From positions 77,185,553-77,249,552 of the forward strand of contig NC_064837.1 in NCBI RefSeq assembly GCF_024166365.1: DNA of 64,000 nt. Direction: 5' to 3'. The position numbers were made by a program, and so were the translations under genes. Shown in pieces: positions 1 through 11,290 of the stretch. The notes beneath the pieces are model-generated. The model made no database searches and had not been told where the DNA came from. It was given only the letters and a program-made list of their open reading frames with translations. The first letter of the stretch is position 1. The number at the start of each line of letters is the position of its first letter. The DNA comes from Elephas maximus indicus (Eukaryota > Chordata > Mammalia > Proboscidea > Elephantidae).

Positions 1-144
1 CAGAATCAAGTTACACATTTTGTCATCACATTAAACCAATAAACATCTGGTGAGCTCTGTGTGGACACTGAGCTAAATAAGCCTGGGTTAAAATGCCCTC
101 AAGGACTTTATCACCTTGGTAAGAAAAATGTACAGACACTAGGC

Positions 145-438
145 AACCTCATGCCCAACTGAAGGAAATGCTGCTGCCCAGTCCTGTGCCATCTGCATGA
201 CCATTTCAGTTGAGACTGTTGTAATCCATAGGGCTTCCACTGGCTGATTTTTGGAAGTACATGTCAGACCTTTCTTCTTAGTCTCGAAGCTCTGCTGAAA
301 CATGTCCAGCATTACAGCAATATACAAACCTCCACTGACAGATGGGTGGAGGCTGGGCATGAGGTGCACTGGCCGGAAATCAAACCTGGTTCTTCATCAT
401 GGAAGGGGAGAATTCTACCATTAAACCACCAATGACTC
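145..438 (-). mobile_element. tRNA-Gly-headed, RTE-tailed SINE
   Basis: Read on the minus strand, the element starts ATTGGTGGTTTAATGGTAGA, which resembles a tRNA-Gly 5' half with an A box. It continues with an anticodon-loop-like CTTCCAT and a B-box-like GGTTTGATTTC. The rest matches the 5' untranslated part and then the 3' end of the afrotherian RTE LINE: the CTGTCAG...GCTGTAATGCTGG segment, then GATGGCACAGGACTGGGCAG. It is diverged and therefore old. It is distinct from the AfroSINE copies elsewhere in the window, which have a different tRNA-like head. Confidence 0.7.
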
Positions 439-645
439 ATGTCAAACCATAAAAAGTACAGTGGAAGAGACAAGTCTCCCTAGTGTATGCTTAATTAGCA
501 CAGAAATGGTGTGGTCAAGGAGTCAGGTACTGTCAGCGGAGACCTCAGTGGGCTGAAAGGCACTTCTTGCAGTAGGCTCAAATAGATCTAAACATGCAAA
601 TCCTTCTTTGCTTCTTTTGATGATATGCTACCGGCAAATTGTTTT

Positions 646-848
646 TGTTAGATGTTATTGAGTCAATTTCTACTCCTAAAGGCTCAATGTGACAAAGTAG
701 AACTGCCCCATAGGGTTTTCTAGGCTGTAATCTTTACAGAAACACATTGCCAGGTCTTTCTCCTGCAGAGCCTTTAGTTGGGTTTGAACCATCAACCTTT
801 TGGTTAGCAGCAGAGCACTTAAACATTTGCACCGGTAGGGCTCCTTGC
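646..848 (-). mobile_element. AfroSINE (old, diverged)
   Basis: Reverse-oriented copy recognised by AGAACTGCCCCATAGGGTTT, the CTTTTGGTTAGCAGCAGAGC head segment and the terminal AGGGCTCC. It belongs to the longer subtype with the extra CTTTACAGAAACACATTGCC block. Confidence 0.85.
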
Positions 849-1543
849 CTGCAAATTTGTGCTATTTAAATAGTTTGCTATATTCCAGCTAAATGAGTTT
901 AATAAAATTCCTGGTCTATTTTTATGTCTACAGAGTTTTGTATCATGCTAAATGATCACTTGACTAAACTACTTCTCTTGTGAAAAAACAACAAACAAGT
1001 TCATTGCAACTTAATTATTTTCATTTTTCCCCCTATCTTACTATTTTGGAATGGGGAGGGTTGATTAGCTGTGGAGACTTTTGGCTATAAGAGGAGCATT
1101 GTAAAGATCGATATAGACAATAAATGCTGAAGCAGGAGCAGGAGAACTCACAGGATGCTTGATGTGTGGAGCCTCTTCGTGGAGGAAGTGGCTCTTCACT
1201 GGGGACTAGAGTAGATCTGGTGGCTGCACCGTGATTCTGTACTGAGTTCTACACAGTATTTCTCTGTTTGGACGTACCACAATCTATTTAAAAATTCACA
1301 GTATTTAGATATCCAGACTGTTTGCACCTCTTTACTCAAAAGAGCACTGCAATGAACATTTACATTTTGAGTTCTATTTTGTATTAAATTCTTACTCTTG
1401 TGTACCCTGACTTTTTTGAGTAAAAGTAAAGTTTCTTGAGGCCTTGGCTCCCTGGACATATGGTAACATTCATGACCTCCCTCTGGTGCTTAGTCATAAG
1501 GATTATACTCAGTTGCTGAGCTGGTACAGCCATTACTCTCTCT

Positions 1544-1544
<1 letters not shown>

Positions 1545-1588
<44 letters not shown>

Positions 1589-1720
1589 ACGTACATGTAT
1601 GTGCACACACATGCACATGTGCAGACATATAAAACATATACACACATGTGCATACACACACATTCTGTATACACAGGTGTATACTCGTGTATACACACAT
1701 ATTTCAGTGGCTGCTTTCCT
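1545..1720. repeat. (CA)n microsatellite with degenerate flank
   Basis: About 20 CA units (1545-1585) followed by a decayed alternating purine-pyrimidine tract (GTACATGTATGTGCACACAC) to about 1720. Such tracts can adopt Z-DNA; no gene is nearby. Confidence 0.95.
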
Positions 1721-2271
1721 CTGTGTGGGGACAGGAAGCAGAGGTGAGGAGCAGCAACAGTGACAGCTAATGCAGCACTGGAGGCTGGAGCAGTTCAGTG
1801 AGCATCTGAGAACTACTTACTCTGCACAGAGTGGTACAGGAGGGTCTTTAACCCCAGGTGGGATTTAGTCAATGTAGTCAGTGTTAAGAACGGCCTTGCC
1901 ACCAAAGTGAAAGACAGAGCTAAGGCAATTATTTCAACAACTCCTGTTAAAGTCTTGATAACTTAGCTGGGGTCCCCTATTTCATTTTGTACAGCATTAA
2001 TTTTAGGATAAGTTCTATTCAGAACTATTTTTTTCCTTTTTTTTAAATAAGTATTTCACAGACAATCATGGGATAGAGTGCATATTTGGCACTTGGTTTA
2101 CAGAAAAAGACTAAACATAATACTTGTCCTCATGGTTTTCCCCTTTGGGTCAACCTCTAAATATTCAACGATGAAATTTTTCCTTATAACACTACTAGAA
2201 AATTCAGAATTTGTCATATGAAAATGAAAAGATTCTTTGCTTCATTTATTCAGTATTTTTGTTTCAGTTTC

Positions 2272-2503
2272 CAGTTGCTGTCGATTTGATCCAATTCATG
2301 GAGACCTCATGTGTGTCAAAGTAGAACTGTGCTCCATAAGGTCGTCAATGGCTGTGATCTTTTGGAAGTAAATCACCAGGCCTTTTTTTTTTTTTTTTTT
2401 TAGGCCTTTCCTCTGAGGTGTTGCTGGGTCTGGGTGGATTCCAACTGCCAAATTTAGGGTTGGTAGCTGAGCACTTAACTATTTATGCCACCCAGGGAAC
2501 CCC
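2272..2503 (-). mobile_element. AfroSINE with internal poly-T expansion
   Basis: Reverse-oriented, starting TTGCTGTCGATTTGATCC and ending CCACCCAGGGAACCCC. A run of about 18 T within it (2384-2401) is a secondary expansion between two GGCCTTT motifs. Confidence 0.8.
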
Positions 2504-2595
2504 TTTATTTTTGTTAGGCTAATAGTATTTTTTTTTTTTAATAGTAATAGAATGGAAACTTCCTTGTAGTGTGACAACAGCTTCATTGTTATTGT

Positions 2596-2791
2596 TGTGT
2601 GCTGTCAAGTCAATTCTGACTCATAGAGACCCTATAAGATAGAGTGGAATTGCTCCATAGGGTTTCAGAGGCTATAATCTTTATGGGAGCATATCTCCAG
2701 GTCTTTTATTTTACAGAGCTGCTGTGGGTTCGAACTGCCTGTCTTTCAGTTAGCAGCCTAGCACTTTAACCATTGCATGCCACCAGGCTTC
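2596..2791 (-). mobile_element. AfroSINE
   Basis: Reverse-oriented copy starting TGTGTGCTGTCAAGTCAATT and ending near GCCACCAGGCTTC. The tRNA-like B-box region reads GGGTTCGAACTGCC. Confidence 0.88.
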
Positions 2792-4204
2792 TTGATAAAC
2801 AACCTCAGACAATATGTAAACCAATAGGCAGTGTTCCATTTATTTATAGACACTGAATTTCATACGGTTTTCATGTATCACAAAATATTTTCTTCTTTTG
2901 ATTTTTTTTTCCCAGCCACTTATATCTGTAAATATCATTCTTAACTCATAGGCCGTACACAAAAGGTAGTGGGCCAGATTTGGCCCACAGACTGTAGTTT
3001 GCTGATTCCTGGCCTAGAAGAACTGAGACATTTCAGATATTCACTCCCTATCCTCCAGTCCAGTTAGTTACAGGAAGTTGAAGGATGATCGGTGTAAGGT
3101 AAGTGAGTTGAGTCACACCCAGTCATAGTTGATGCGTTCTCTCTGAGTATTTCCAGAGACTAGTGATGGCCTTGGTAAGTCTGGAACTTTCTGAGTCTCT
3201 ACTTGCACTGGCTTCTTGTTGCACGATGGCTTTCAAGAAGGGCCACAACATGTTTTGAATGAAAAAACACCTGCTTATGATGACAACCAGACTCAAAGGC
3301 AAAAAGCATAGCAAATGAAGTCTTTCCATCCAAGCAGGCTTTTCCGGTAGTGAAACCAAAAGAGCAGCAGCACCCACTGACAGTCTATTTGTGTTTCTAC
3401 TCAAGGGCGCAGCAGGGCGAGCTCGCCTGGGAGCTCCTCCAACCGCACTGCTTCAGCAGAAACCAGCAGGCTTCCACCCCTGAGGCAACAGGGTGCGACA
3501 GGGAACAATCTCATGAATGATTCATGGAGTGGGCCCATAACTGCCCTTAAGGTTTTGCTCCACATAGACTCCCATTTTTTTTACAGAATTGTTTTAGGAA
3601 GTAATAACTTGTGTGCTATTAGCAGTTTCACAACATTACAGCATGGTCATCATCAACATCGCCAATATCCTCATCATAGTACTTGTATTTTCAGGCCTTG
3701 CAGTGTGTCTGGAACTGTGCCAAGCACTTGGAGTCCTACCACACCCCCATGAGATACACACCCTCACCTCCTTTCTACAGTTGAAGCAAAGGAGGTTCAG
3801 GGAGAGGCTGGGCTATGAACACATGTTGGGAACGACAATACGACTTTTAACCACTATGCTACACTGGCTCTTAATTCATCCTCCCAATTGTTTTGCTTAA
3901 AATCATGGAGTAAGTACCCAAACTGGATCAAATTATGGTCTTATGACTCCAAGCCAAGCATTGGTATTTCTTTGTGATGAAGAAAATGTGATCAGGAAGG
4001 TGAGGGCCTTAGGATTAAAAATGAGAAGACACGATGACTCTAATATCAATGCCTCTAACTTCTACTCATTTGTAAAAAGAAGAAAAATCACAGAATTCTT
4101 AAGAAGGCAGTTTTTATGTAACAAAGTGAAAGGTTTCTCCTTAGCACTATGGCACCCACCTTTGATCCTTCATTGTCCTTGGGAAGAATCATGGCTAACA
4201 CTTA

Positions 4205-4570
4205 GCTAGTGCTTACCACATGCCAGACACACAGAGCACTTTACACATATTAACTCATTTGATCCTCATGACCACCCCATGATATTTAAAAAAAAAAAAA
4301 AAAACCTAAACCCATTGCCGTTGAGTGGACTCTGACTTCCGGTGACCCCATGTGTGTCAGAGTATAACTGTGCTCAGCGGCTGCTTTTTCAGAAGCAGAT
4401 CGCCAGATCTTTCTTTTGAGGCACCTCTAGGTGAATAGAATCACCAACCTTTCTGTTAGCAGCAATTGCATTAACTGTTTACACCATCCAGAGACTCTCC
4501 TTAGGAGATAGGTGTCATTATTATCTCCATTTTCAGGTGGGGGAACTGAGGCACGAGAGGGCAGCTCCAT
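4205..4570 (-). mobile_element. MIR interrupted by an AfroSINE
   Basis: A MIR fossil in reverse orientation (TTAACTCATTTGATCCTCAT, then TCATTATTATCTCCATTTTC and AACTGAGGCACGAGAGG) is split by an AfroSINE at about 4283-4498, also reversed, with an A-run at its 3' end. The host is shared by all mammals and the insert is lineage-specific, so the order of events is clear. Confidence 0.85.
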
Positions 4571-4639
4571 TTCTAGACTCTTCTCTGTCTTCCCCATAGG
4601 TCTAGTGCAAGTGGGTCGCCAGTTTGCTGAATTTCATTT

Positions 4640-4835
4640 GGGCAGAAGAGTATCCTGATTTTGGAGACAGAACACCTGGGTTTGAATCCCAGCTCCCCCA
4701 CCTAACAGTTCCTTCAGCTTGTACAAATTACTTAGTCTTCTGGCTCTTCAATTTCTTGACTTGCAAAATGAGCATAATACTATCGTATATGGTTCTTAAG
4801 AGTTTGTATGCCCGTTAAATGAGTTAATAATGCGT
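4640..4835 (+). mobile_element. MIR SINE
   Basis: Forward MIR remnant: CTGGGTTTGAATCCCAGCTC (B box), CACCTAACAG, TGCAAAATGAGCATAATACT and TTAAATGAGTTAATAATGCG. It is ancient and common to mammals. Confidence 0.75.
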
Positions 4836-5079
4836 ATGGTATGTAGAACGGTGTCTACCCATACTGAGTCCCGCACTGTTCCTGCTCTACCATGGCTGGA
4901 GTCTGCCCTTTGCAGCAGTGTTTGCTGCCCTGATGATAACTTATACTGATCTCATCCATTTTCTCTAGTTGTCTCCCTTTAATGATGAGAGATGAGGTTG
5001 ACAAGATGACTTAATGGGAAGCGATGCAAGTAAGGCCACATTAAAAATGATAATTGTAAAATTATGTAATATCACTAGA

Positions 5080-5265
5080 AAAGGACGTCATGGTTAGTAA
5101 AGTAGAGGGCCAACAAAAACAAGGGATACCCTCAATGAGATGGACTGACACAATGGCCTGAACAGTGGGCTCAAACATACCAACGATCATGAAGATGGCA
5201 CAGTTTGTTCTGTTATACATACGGTCACCATGAGTCAAAGCCAACTTGAGAGCAATTAACAATTG
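5080..5265 (+). mobile_element. afrotherian RTE LINE, 3' end fragment
   Basis: Contains AGTAGAGGGCCAACAAAAAC, GAGATGGACTGACACAATGG and GGTCACCATGAGTCAAAGCC, the extreme 3' end of the RTE (BovB-like) LINE that supplies the AfroSINE tail. The C-terminal reading (MAQ..., VTMSQSQL) is shared with the copies at 23745, 39390 and 43475. Confidence 0.8.
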
Positions 5266-6541
5266 TGTAATAAATACTCTGCATTGATTTATACAGTGTA
5301 TATTTACATATACAGAGTGATCACCAAGACTTAATGTGAGTTAGAAGTTTTCCATTTGTTCCACTCCGGTTTTTCTTCTTCTTTAATTTTAAAACAAATC
5401 ATCTCTCTTTGCTTTTCCTGTGGACAGGAAGGCCACTGAAATCTGAAGTGGGAGGTAGGGACGTAACCTTTGGGCAGGGAAATGGGGGACAGGAGAAGGA
5501 TGAGCCTCACAATAGAGAGGAAGGGAGGGAAGTTATTAACACATACAAATCATCTCTGTAGTAAGAAGTGGGAGGAGCAGAGGGCCTCTGGAACTAGAAA
5601 GGTGAGGTTCTCACACATTTCATTTTCTAGCCATGTTTTTCTGGCATCTTTTTCCATCTGATGGTGGAAGTTCTTACAACTGCTCCTGAGAGCTGTTTGG
5701 AGGTCTTCGCCTGTTGATCGACATAGCCTCATGCACAGGGAGTTGATGCCTACTCTGTGTGCTTAACTTGTGTTAGTTAGGATGCCTTCAATTTCAAGAA
5801 ACAAAACATCTGCCCCATTGGGCTTTGATAATAAAGGGAATTTGTTATAAATAGCAGAGTTCATCAGCAGTGTGGTTTCAGGCATGATTGGACCTAGAGT
5901 TTGTGGCTGTGGTTTCCTCACGGTAGTAAGATGGCTGTGGTACCTACATTGGGGTGATGGCTTATTTACGTCTTTCACAGCCATCTGTGGCTAGTCCTGG
6001 CATCCCTGCTGACTGTGATGACAGAGTGTGCGCCCCCTACTGGTCCAGTCAGCATAGTGACAAGACACTGATTGGCTTTGGCTCCTCAGGGCACACCCTT
6101 AGAACAGAGGCCAGGGGCAGTCTACTCAAATCACATGGCAGGGACAGTCAGGATCCTTTAGGAAGGACTGCCAGGTCGACAACCACCTACCATATCCTCT
6201 ATGTTAGCGCATGAGTTAATAACACACAACAGTGTGTGATACACTTCATAGCACAGTTCGGGGAATGTCAAAGCAGAGCTTAAAGTAAAACACCCAAGTG
6301 AACTTGCCCGTTGACTTGGGGTGTTTTAATTTCATTTAATTTAAGCTCTGACTTGATATACCCTAAATTGTCCCATAAAAATGCAGACTCCACTGCCTAA
6401 GATGTGGCTCCACTTCATGAACAGAGTGTTGGACCTGAATTTGGAAGCCCTGAATTAAAATTGTGGCTTTGGTCCTAAATAACAAAGCTGCTCATAGATC
6501 CATGCCCTGGGCCATCACATTAGAGGGCTCCACATCCCACC

Positions 6542-6744
6542 CAGAGTCCCTGGGTGGTGCAAACAGTTAACACACTCAGCTGCTAACTGAAAAGTTGGAG
6601 GTTTCAATCCACCCAGAGGTGCCTCGGAAGACAGGCCTAGTCATCTACTTTTGAAAAATCGGACATTGAAAACCCTTGGAGCACAGTTCTATTCTGACAC
6701 ACATGGGGTTGCCGTGAGTCAGAATTAATGTCAGCTGGAAACAG
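6542..6744 (+). mobile_element. AfroSINE
   Basis: Forward copy from AGTCCCTGGGTGGTGCAAAC to the GTTGCCGTGAGTCAGAATTA tail. It is a diverged member of the long subtype. Confidence 0.85.
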
Positions 6745-8075
6745 ATATAGCCCACCTATATGGAAGTGCTGAAAGTCACACAGAATGTGGGCTCTGTTTA
6801 TACTCTTGGCCTGGGCCTGGCAAATGTTAGGGGCAGTCCTGAGCATGGAATCATTCAAGCTCGCTCAGCCTCTGCTCTTGTGTAAAATGGGGATGACCAC
6901 AGCTGGCAGACACCCTCCTGGGACAGCTGCAAGGCCCAGCTGAGACAGATGTGTGAACCTCCACACAGACATGAACGCTAGGACATGCCGGCATATCGTT
7001 ACTGCTCCCAAATATTCCTTGGGAGGGTATGGACTGCTTTACAGGTTTTGTTTTGTCCAAGTGTTCAAGTATTTAGCTTCAACTAAAATTTTGGGTTTTT
7101 TTTTTTTAATTGAACTTTAGATGAAGGTTTACTGAACAAACTAGTTTCTCATCAAACAATTAGTACATACATTGTTGTATATGACATTAGTTAACAACCC
7201 CACAACATGTCAACACTCTCCCTTCTCAACCCTGGGTTCCCTATTACCAGCTTTCCTGTTGCCTCTTGCCTTTCAGTCCCTGCCCCCAGGGCTGGTGAGC
7301 CCCTTTAGTTTTGTTTTTTTCCATGGGCCTGTTCAATATTTGGCTCAATGGTGAACCTCAGGGGTGGCCTTGTTACCGATATTACTGAGCTGAAAGGGTA
7401 TCCAGGGGCCATACTCTCAGGGTTTCTCCAGTCTCTGTCAGGCCAGCAAGTCTGATCTTTCTTTTGGAGTTAGGATTTTGTTCTACATTTTTCTCCATCT
7501 CTGTCCAGGACCCTCTATTGTGATCCCTGTCAGAGCAGTCAGTGGTGGTAGCTGGGCATCATCTAGTTGTACTGGACTCAAGTCTGGTGGAGGCTGTGGT
7601 AGGTGTGGTCAGTTAGTCCTTTGGACTAATCTTTCCCTCGTATATTTAGTTTTCTTCATTATTCTTTGTTTCCGAAGGGGTGAGACCAGGGGAGAATCCT
7701 AGATGGCTGCTCACAGGCTTTTAAGATCCCAGGCACTCTTCACCAAAGTAAAACGTACAGCATTTTCTTTATAAAATCTGTTATGCCAATTGAGCTAGAT
7801 TGTTCCCTGAGACCATGGTCCCCATAGCCCTCTGCCCAGCAATTCAGTCCCTCAGGGAGTTTGGATGTGTCTATGGAGGTACCATGGCCTCGTCTTACAC
7901 AGGTTGCACTGGATTCCCCAGTATTGTGTACTGTCTTACCCTTCACCAAAGTTACCCCTTATCTTTTGTCTATTAAGTGTTTTTCCATACCCACCTCTCC
8001 CCTGTCCTCGTAACCATATTGTTTTTTTTTGTATGTAAACCTTTCCACGAGTTTTTACAGTAGTGGTCTCATACA

Positions 8076-8230
8076 GCGGCGTAGTGGTTAAGTGCTATGG
8101 CTGCAAACCAAAGGGTGGCAGTTAGAATCCACGAGGTGCTCCTTGGAAACTCTATGGAGCAGTTCTACTCTGTCCTATAGGGTCAGTATGAGTTGGAATC
8201 AACTCGATGTCACAGGGTTTGGTTTTGGTT
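8076..8230 (+). mobile_element. AfroSINE inserted in the half-L1 3'UTR
   Basis: A forward, slightly 5'-shortened copy (GCGGCGTAGTGGTTAAGTGC to TCACAGGGTTTGGTTTTGGT) flanked by a perfect 12-bp target-site duplication TGGTCTCATACA at 8064-8075 and 8231-8242. It postdates the L1-like host. Confidence 0.96.
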
Positions 8231-8625
8231 TGGTCTCATACAATATTTTTCCTTTTGTGATTGACTTATTTCACTCAGCATAATGTCCTGTGCTGAGTTC
8301 GTTTTGTTTGTGGATTTCCTTTTCATTTCTTTTGTTTTTGTCGATTTTGTTTTTATTGAGGCTTTTTGTTTTTCTTCTTTATTTTGATGAGTAGGTTTGT
8401 TAACTTTCTTTGTGGTTACCTTGAAATTTACCCTTATCTTCCTAGGTTTGAACCAGTCTATTACTACTTGGTATTTGCCTTGCCTTCCTCTCCATTAGAG
8501 AGTTTTATACCTATACTGTTTATTCCCTCTTTTATTGTTCTGACATTGTTGTCACTTACAGAGTTACCTCTCTGGTCCCGTGTTGCAATTGTTTTGGTTT
8601 TGGATAGTCCTTGAGAGTTCGTTTC

Positions 8626-9841
8626 CTAGGTTGGTATCTGATTGGTACAATCTTGCATCCTAGATTCAGGCTGTGGTCTGATGTTTGTTCTCAGACTGAA
8701 GGACTCTAATAATTCTTGTAACTTTGGTTTGGTTTTTACATATTCCCTTAATTTCTGTTTATCTGGAAATGTCCTAATTTCACCATATTTGAATGAAAGT
8801 TTTGTAAGATATATGATTCTTGGTTTGCAATTTTTTTCTTTCAAGGTTTTATATATGTCATCCCATTGCCTTCTTGCCTGTGTTGTTTCTGCTGGATAAT
8901 CAGAGCCTAGTCTTATTGTTTCTCCTCTATATGTGACATTTTGTTTTTCTCAAGCTTTTCTCAGGATATTTTCTTTGTCTTTGGTTTTAGCAAATGTGAT
9001 TATGATATGCCTTGGTGTTTTTCTTTCGGGGTCTATCCTATATGGCGTTCATTGAGCTTCTTGGATGGTCAGCTTTTCATCATTCATGATATTAGGGAAG
9101 TTTCCTGTCAGCAATTCTTCAATGATCCTCTCCATGTTTTCCATTTTCTCTCCCTCTTCTGGAACTCCGATCACTTGCAGATTTTTCCTTTTGATTGTAT
9201 CCCATATAAGTTCTCAGGGTTTTTTCATTTTTCTTCATTCTTTTTTCTGATTTTTCCTCAAACAGAGTTGTATCCAAGTGTTTGTCTTCAGTTTTGCTGA
9301 CTCTGTCTTCCATCATTTGAAACCTGCTCCTCGGCCTTTCTATGACACTGTCCATTTCTGAAATCTTGTTGTTTACCTTTTGGTTTTCTAATTGTTGTTT
9401 CTGTATAATTTCTAGTTGTGAATTTATTTTGACATTTTTTTCCTGTATTGCTTTTCTGAACTGTTCCATTTTTTGTTCGTATTTTCCATGAATTCGTCTG
9501 CCTTCCAAAAATTTGTCTATTTTTTCCTTATTTTTGTCTGCTTTTTGCTTCAACTCTTGGATTCCTCTGAATATTAGAGATTTGAATTCCCTGTCAGGTA
9601 GTTCTAGTGCCTTTTCTTCTATTGGAAAGTCATCTGGTGTTTTATTTTGGATGCCTACTGGACCCATCCTGTCCCATTTTTTTTGTATGTTTTGATTGTC
9701 TGCTGTCTTTGGGACATTCAATAGTTATTTCTTCATTTCTTGAATGTAGATTTGTTTGTTTCATCCTGATTTTTTGTTTTATTTGGTTATGTCTGAGCAG
9801 GTGGGTTGTGTGTTTTTTGTTGTTTTCTCATCTGTAGTCAT
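8626..9841 (-). pseudogene. L1 ORF1p-type RNA-binding protein, decayed
   Basis: A likely start is the ATG at 9841-9839. The order is N-terminal region, a long coiled coil (heptads around MDSVIERPRSRFQMMEDRVS), an RRM (NLQVIGVPEEGE in the alternative frame), and a C-terminal domain ending KTKPKLQELLESFSLRTNIR. ORF1p normally forms trimers that coat L1 RNA. This copy is dead: the N-terminal stretch has stops, there is a frameshift near 9207 before the RRM, and two TGA stops at 9051-9049 and 8952-8950 sit where CGA arginine codons are expected, typical of methyl-CpG decay. Confidence 0.88.
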
Positions 9842-10179
9842 GACACTTTTCACCTCCTAGCCGAGTGGGCAGGGCCAGTCACTCAGCTATGCTCCAGCAG
9901 GGCAGGTCCAGCTGAAGGGGAGGGGCTGGGATGGATTGTTTGTGGCAAGTACTAGGGCTGACAGGGTGGGCCAAGAATCAGTGCTGGGCAGGTTCCAGTA
10001 GGCTGTGCCTGTGCTGCTCAGGGGTGTGATGTTCAGTGCATGGTGCAGGTAGGCAGGAAAGAGGGGGGAGTTTGTGATGTGTGGAGCTATTAGGGGTGTG
10101 GGAAAGAGGAGAGAAAAACAGGAGCCAAAAACAAACAAGCAAACAAAGGAAGAGAAAAAAAAAAAGTGGTAAGGGAGCT

Positions 10180-11290
10180 TGCTGTTGAGTGCAGAGATGA
10201 GAGATTGAGAAATGGAGAAAAGAAGAAAGAAAAAAATAACTAGATAAAAATTTGGAAAAGAAAAGCCCCCACGAGTCCCAGAGTCCCTCCAGTGGGGGTG
10301 CTAAGACCAGGGAAGTGGCTCCTAGGCTACACAGTATAGCCTGCCTAGAGGGGGTATAGATGTTACACAGGACCAGGTATTCAGGAGACAGGAGAAGAAG
10401 ATAAGTGTAGAGATGAGAACTGAGAAATGAAGGCAGGGAAAAAGAGAAAGAAAAGAAAAAAAAGAGAAGAAGAAAAGAAATGCCCCCAGGAATCCCACCT
10501 GTAGGCTGTACAGACTGCGGGACTGGCTCCTAAGTGGTGCAGGCAGCCCAGCTACAATGAGCTCTAGAGCTGTGAAAAGAAGAAGAAAACATACAGACAA
10601 AACAAAACGGAACAAAGCAAAAAAAGGTGGGGAAAAAAAAAAAAAAAAAGCCCTAGGGATCCCACTAGTGTGGTGCCCCAGGCTGAGGGAGTCGTTCCCC
10701 AGTGGAGCGTGGTTTCACAGTCTTTCAAGAAGAAGCAAAGATGGCCCACGGAGCCAGATGTTCCAGAGAAAGGAGGGGGAGGTGGTAGGTGGCACAGAAG
10801 AAACCAAAACAGACGGAAAGAACCAACACCAGCTCAGGGGCCCAGCCAGTGTGGGCAGGGCTAGTCCAGGCAGCCTGAGGCCAAAGCAGTTTCCTCCCGA
10901 CCAAGAGACTCTGGCTGGCAGGAAGCAGAGGAGGCTGAAGGTGGGGGGAAAAAGGGGGGGGGGGGTTAGGAAAGTGTATATCGCTTATTACCAGGTGTTC
11001 TGTCTCCTGCCGGGAACTTCGTGAAGCTGCCTTCCCATACTCCCTATCCGCGCATCTCCGACGTGCCTGGGGCAATCCAAGCGCCACAGACGCTGCACTT
11101 CCAGCCGGCTGAGCAAGCACAGCCAGCCAGAAAGCTCAGAGGTAGAGCAGCGGGGAAAGAATGGGGGGTGAAAGCGTGTATCGCTGGTTACCGGGTGTTC
11201 TGTCTCCTGCTGGGAATTCCGTGAAGCTGGTTTCCTGCGCTCCCTGTCTGCCGATCGCCAACAGGAGTCCAAAAGGGCGAATCCGTGCTG
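10180..11290 (-). repeat. tandem subrepeats within the L1 5'UTR
   Basis: Two repeat groups occur in the 5'UTR. Three imperfect units of about 190 bp (10190-10380, 10385-10560, 10565-10720) share a purine-rich GAGAAATGGAG/AAGAAGAAAAG stretch followed by AGCCC..AG.GATCCCAC and GGCTCCTA. Two units of about 195 bp (near 10963-11090 and 11160-11290) share TTACC.GGTGTTCTGTCTCC. They resemble promoter monomers of other mammalian L1 5'UTRs. A run of 12 G at about 10958-10969 is part of the second group. Confidence 0.65.

Larger units (their letters stand above)
849..7095. other. intergenic, no gene seen
   Basis: Outside the listed elements, 849-1544, 1721-2271, 2792-4204, 4836-5079, 5266-6541 and 6745-7095 hold no convincing exon or RNA gene. 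3640-3870 looks MIR-like. Open frames here are short, lack conserved motifs and are no longer than chance. Confidence 0.6.

Noticed and set aside
366-438. Functional tRNA-Gly gene
   Set aside because: The acceptor stem is not paired, the loops carry several mismatches, and the sequence runs straight into RTE-derived SINE sequence. It is a SINE head.
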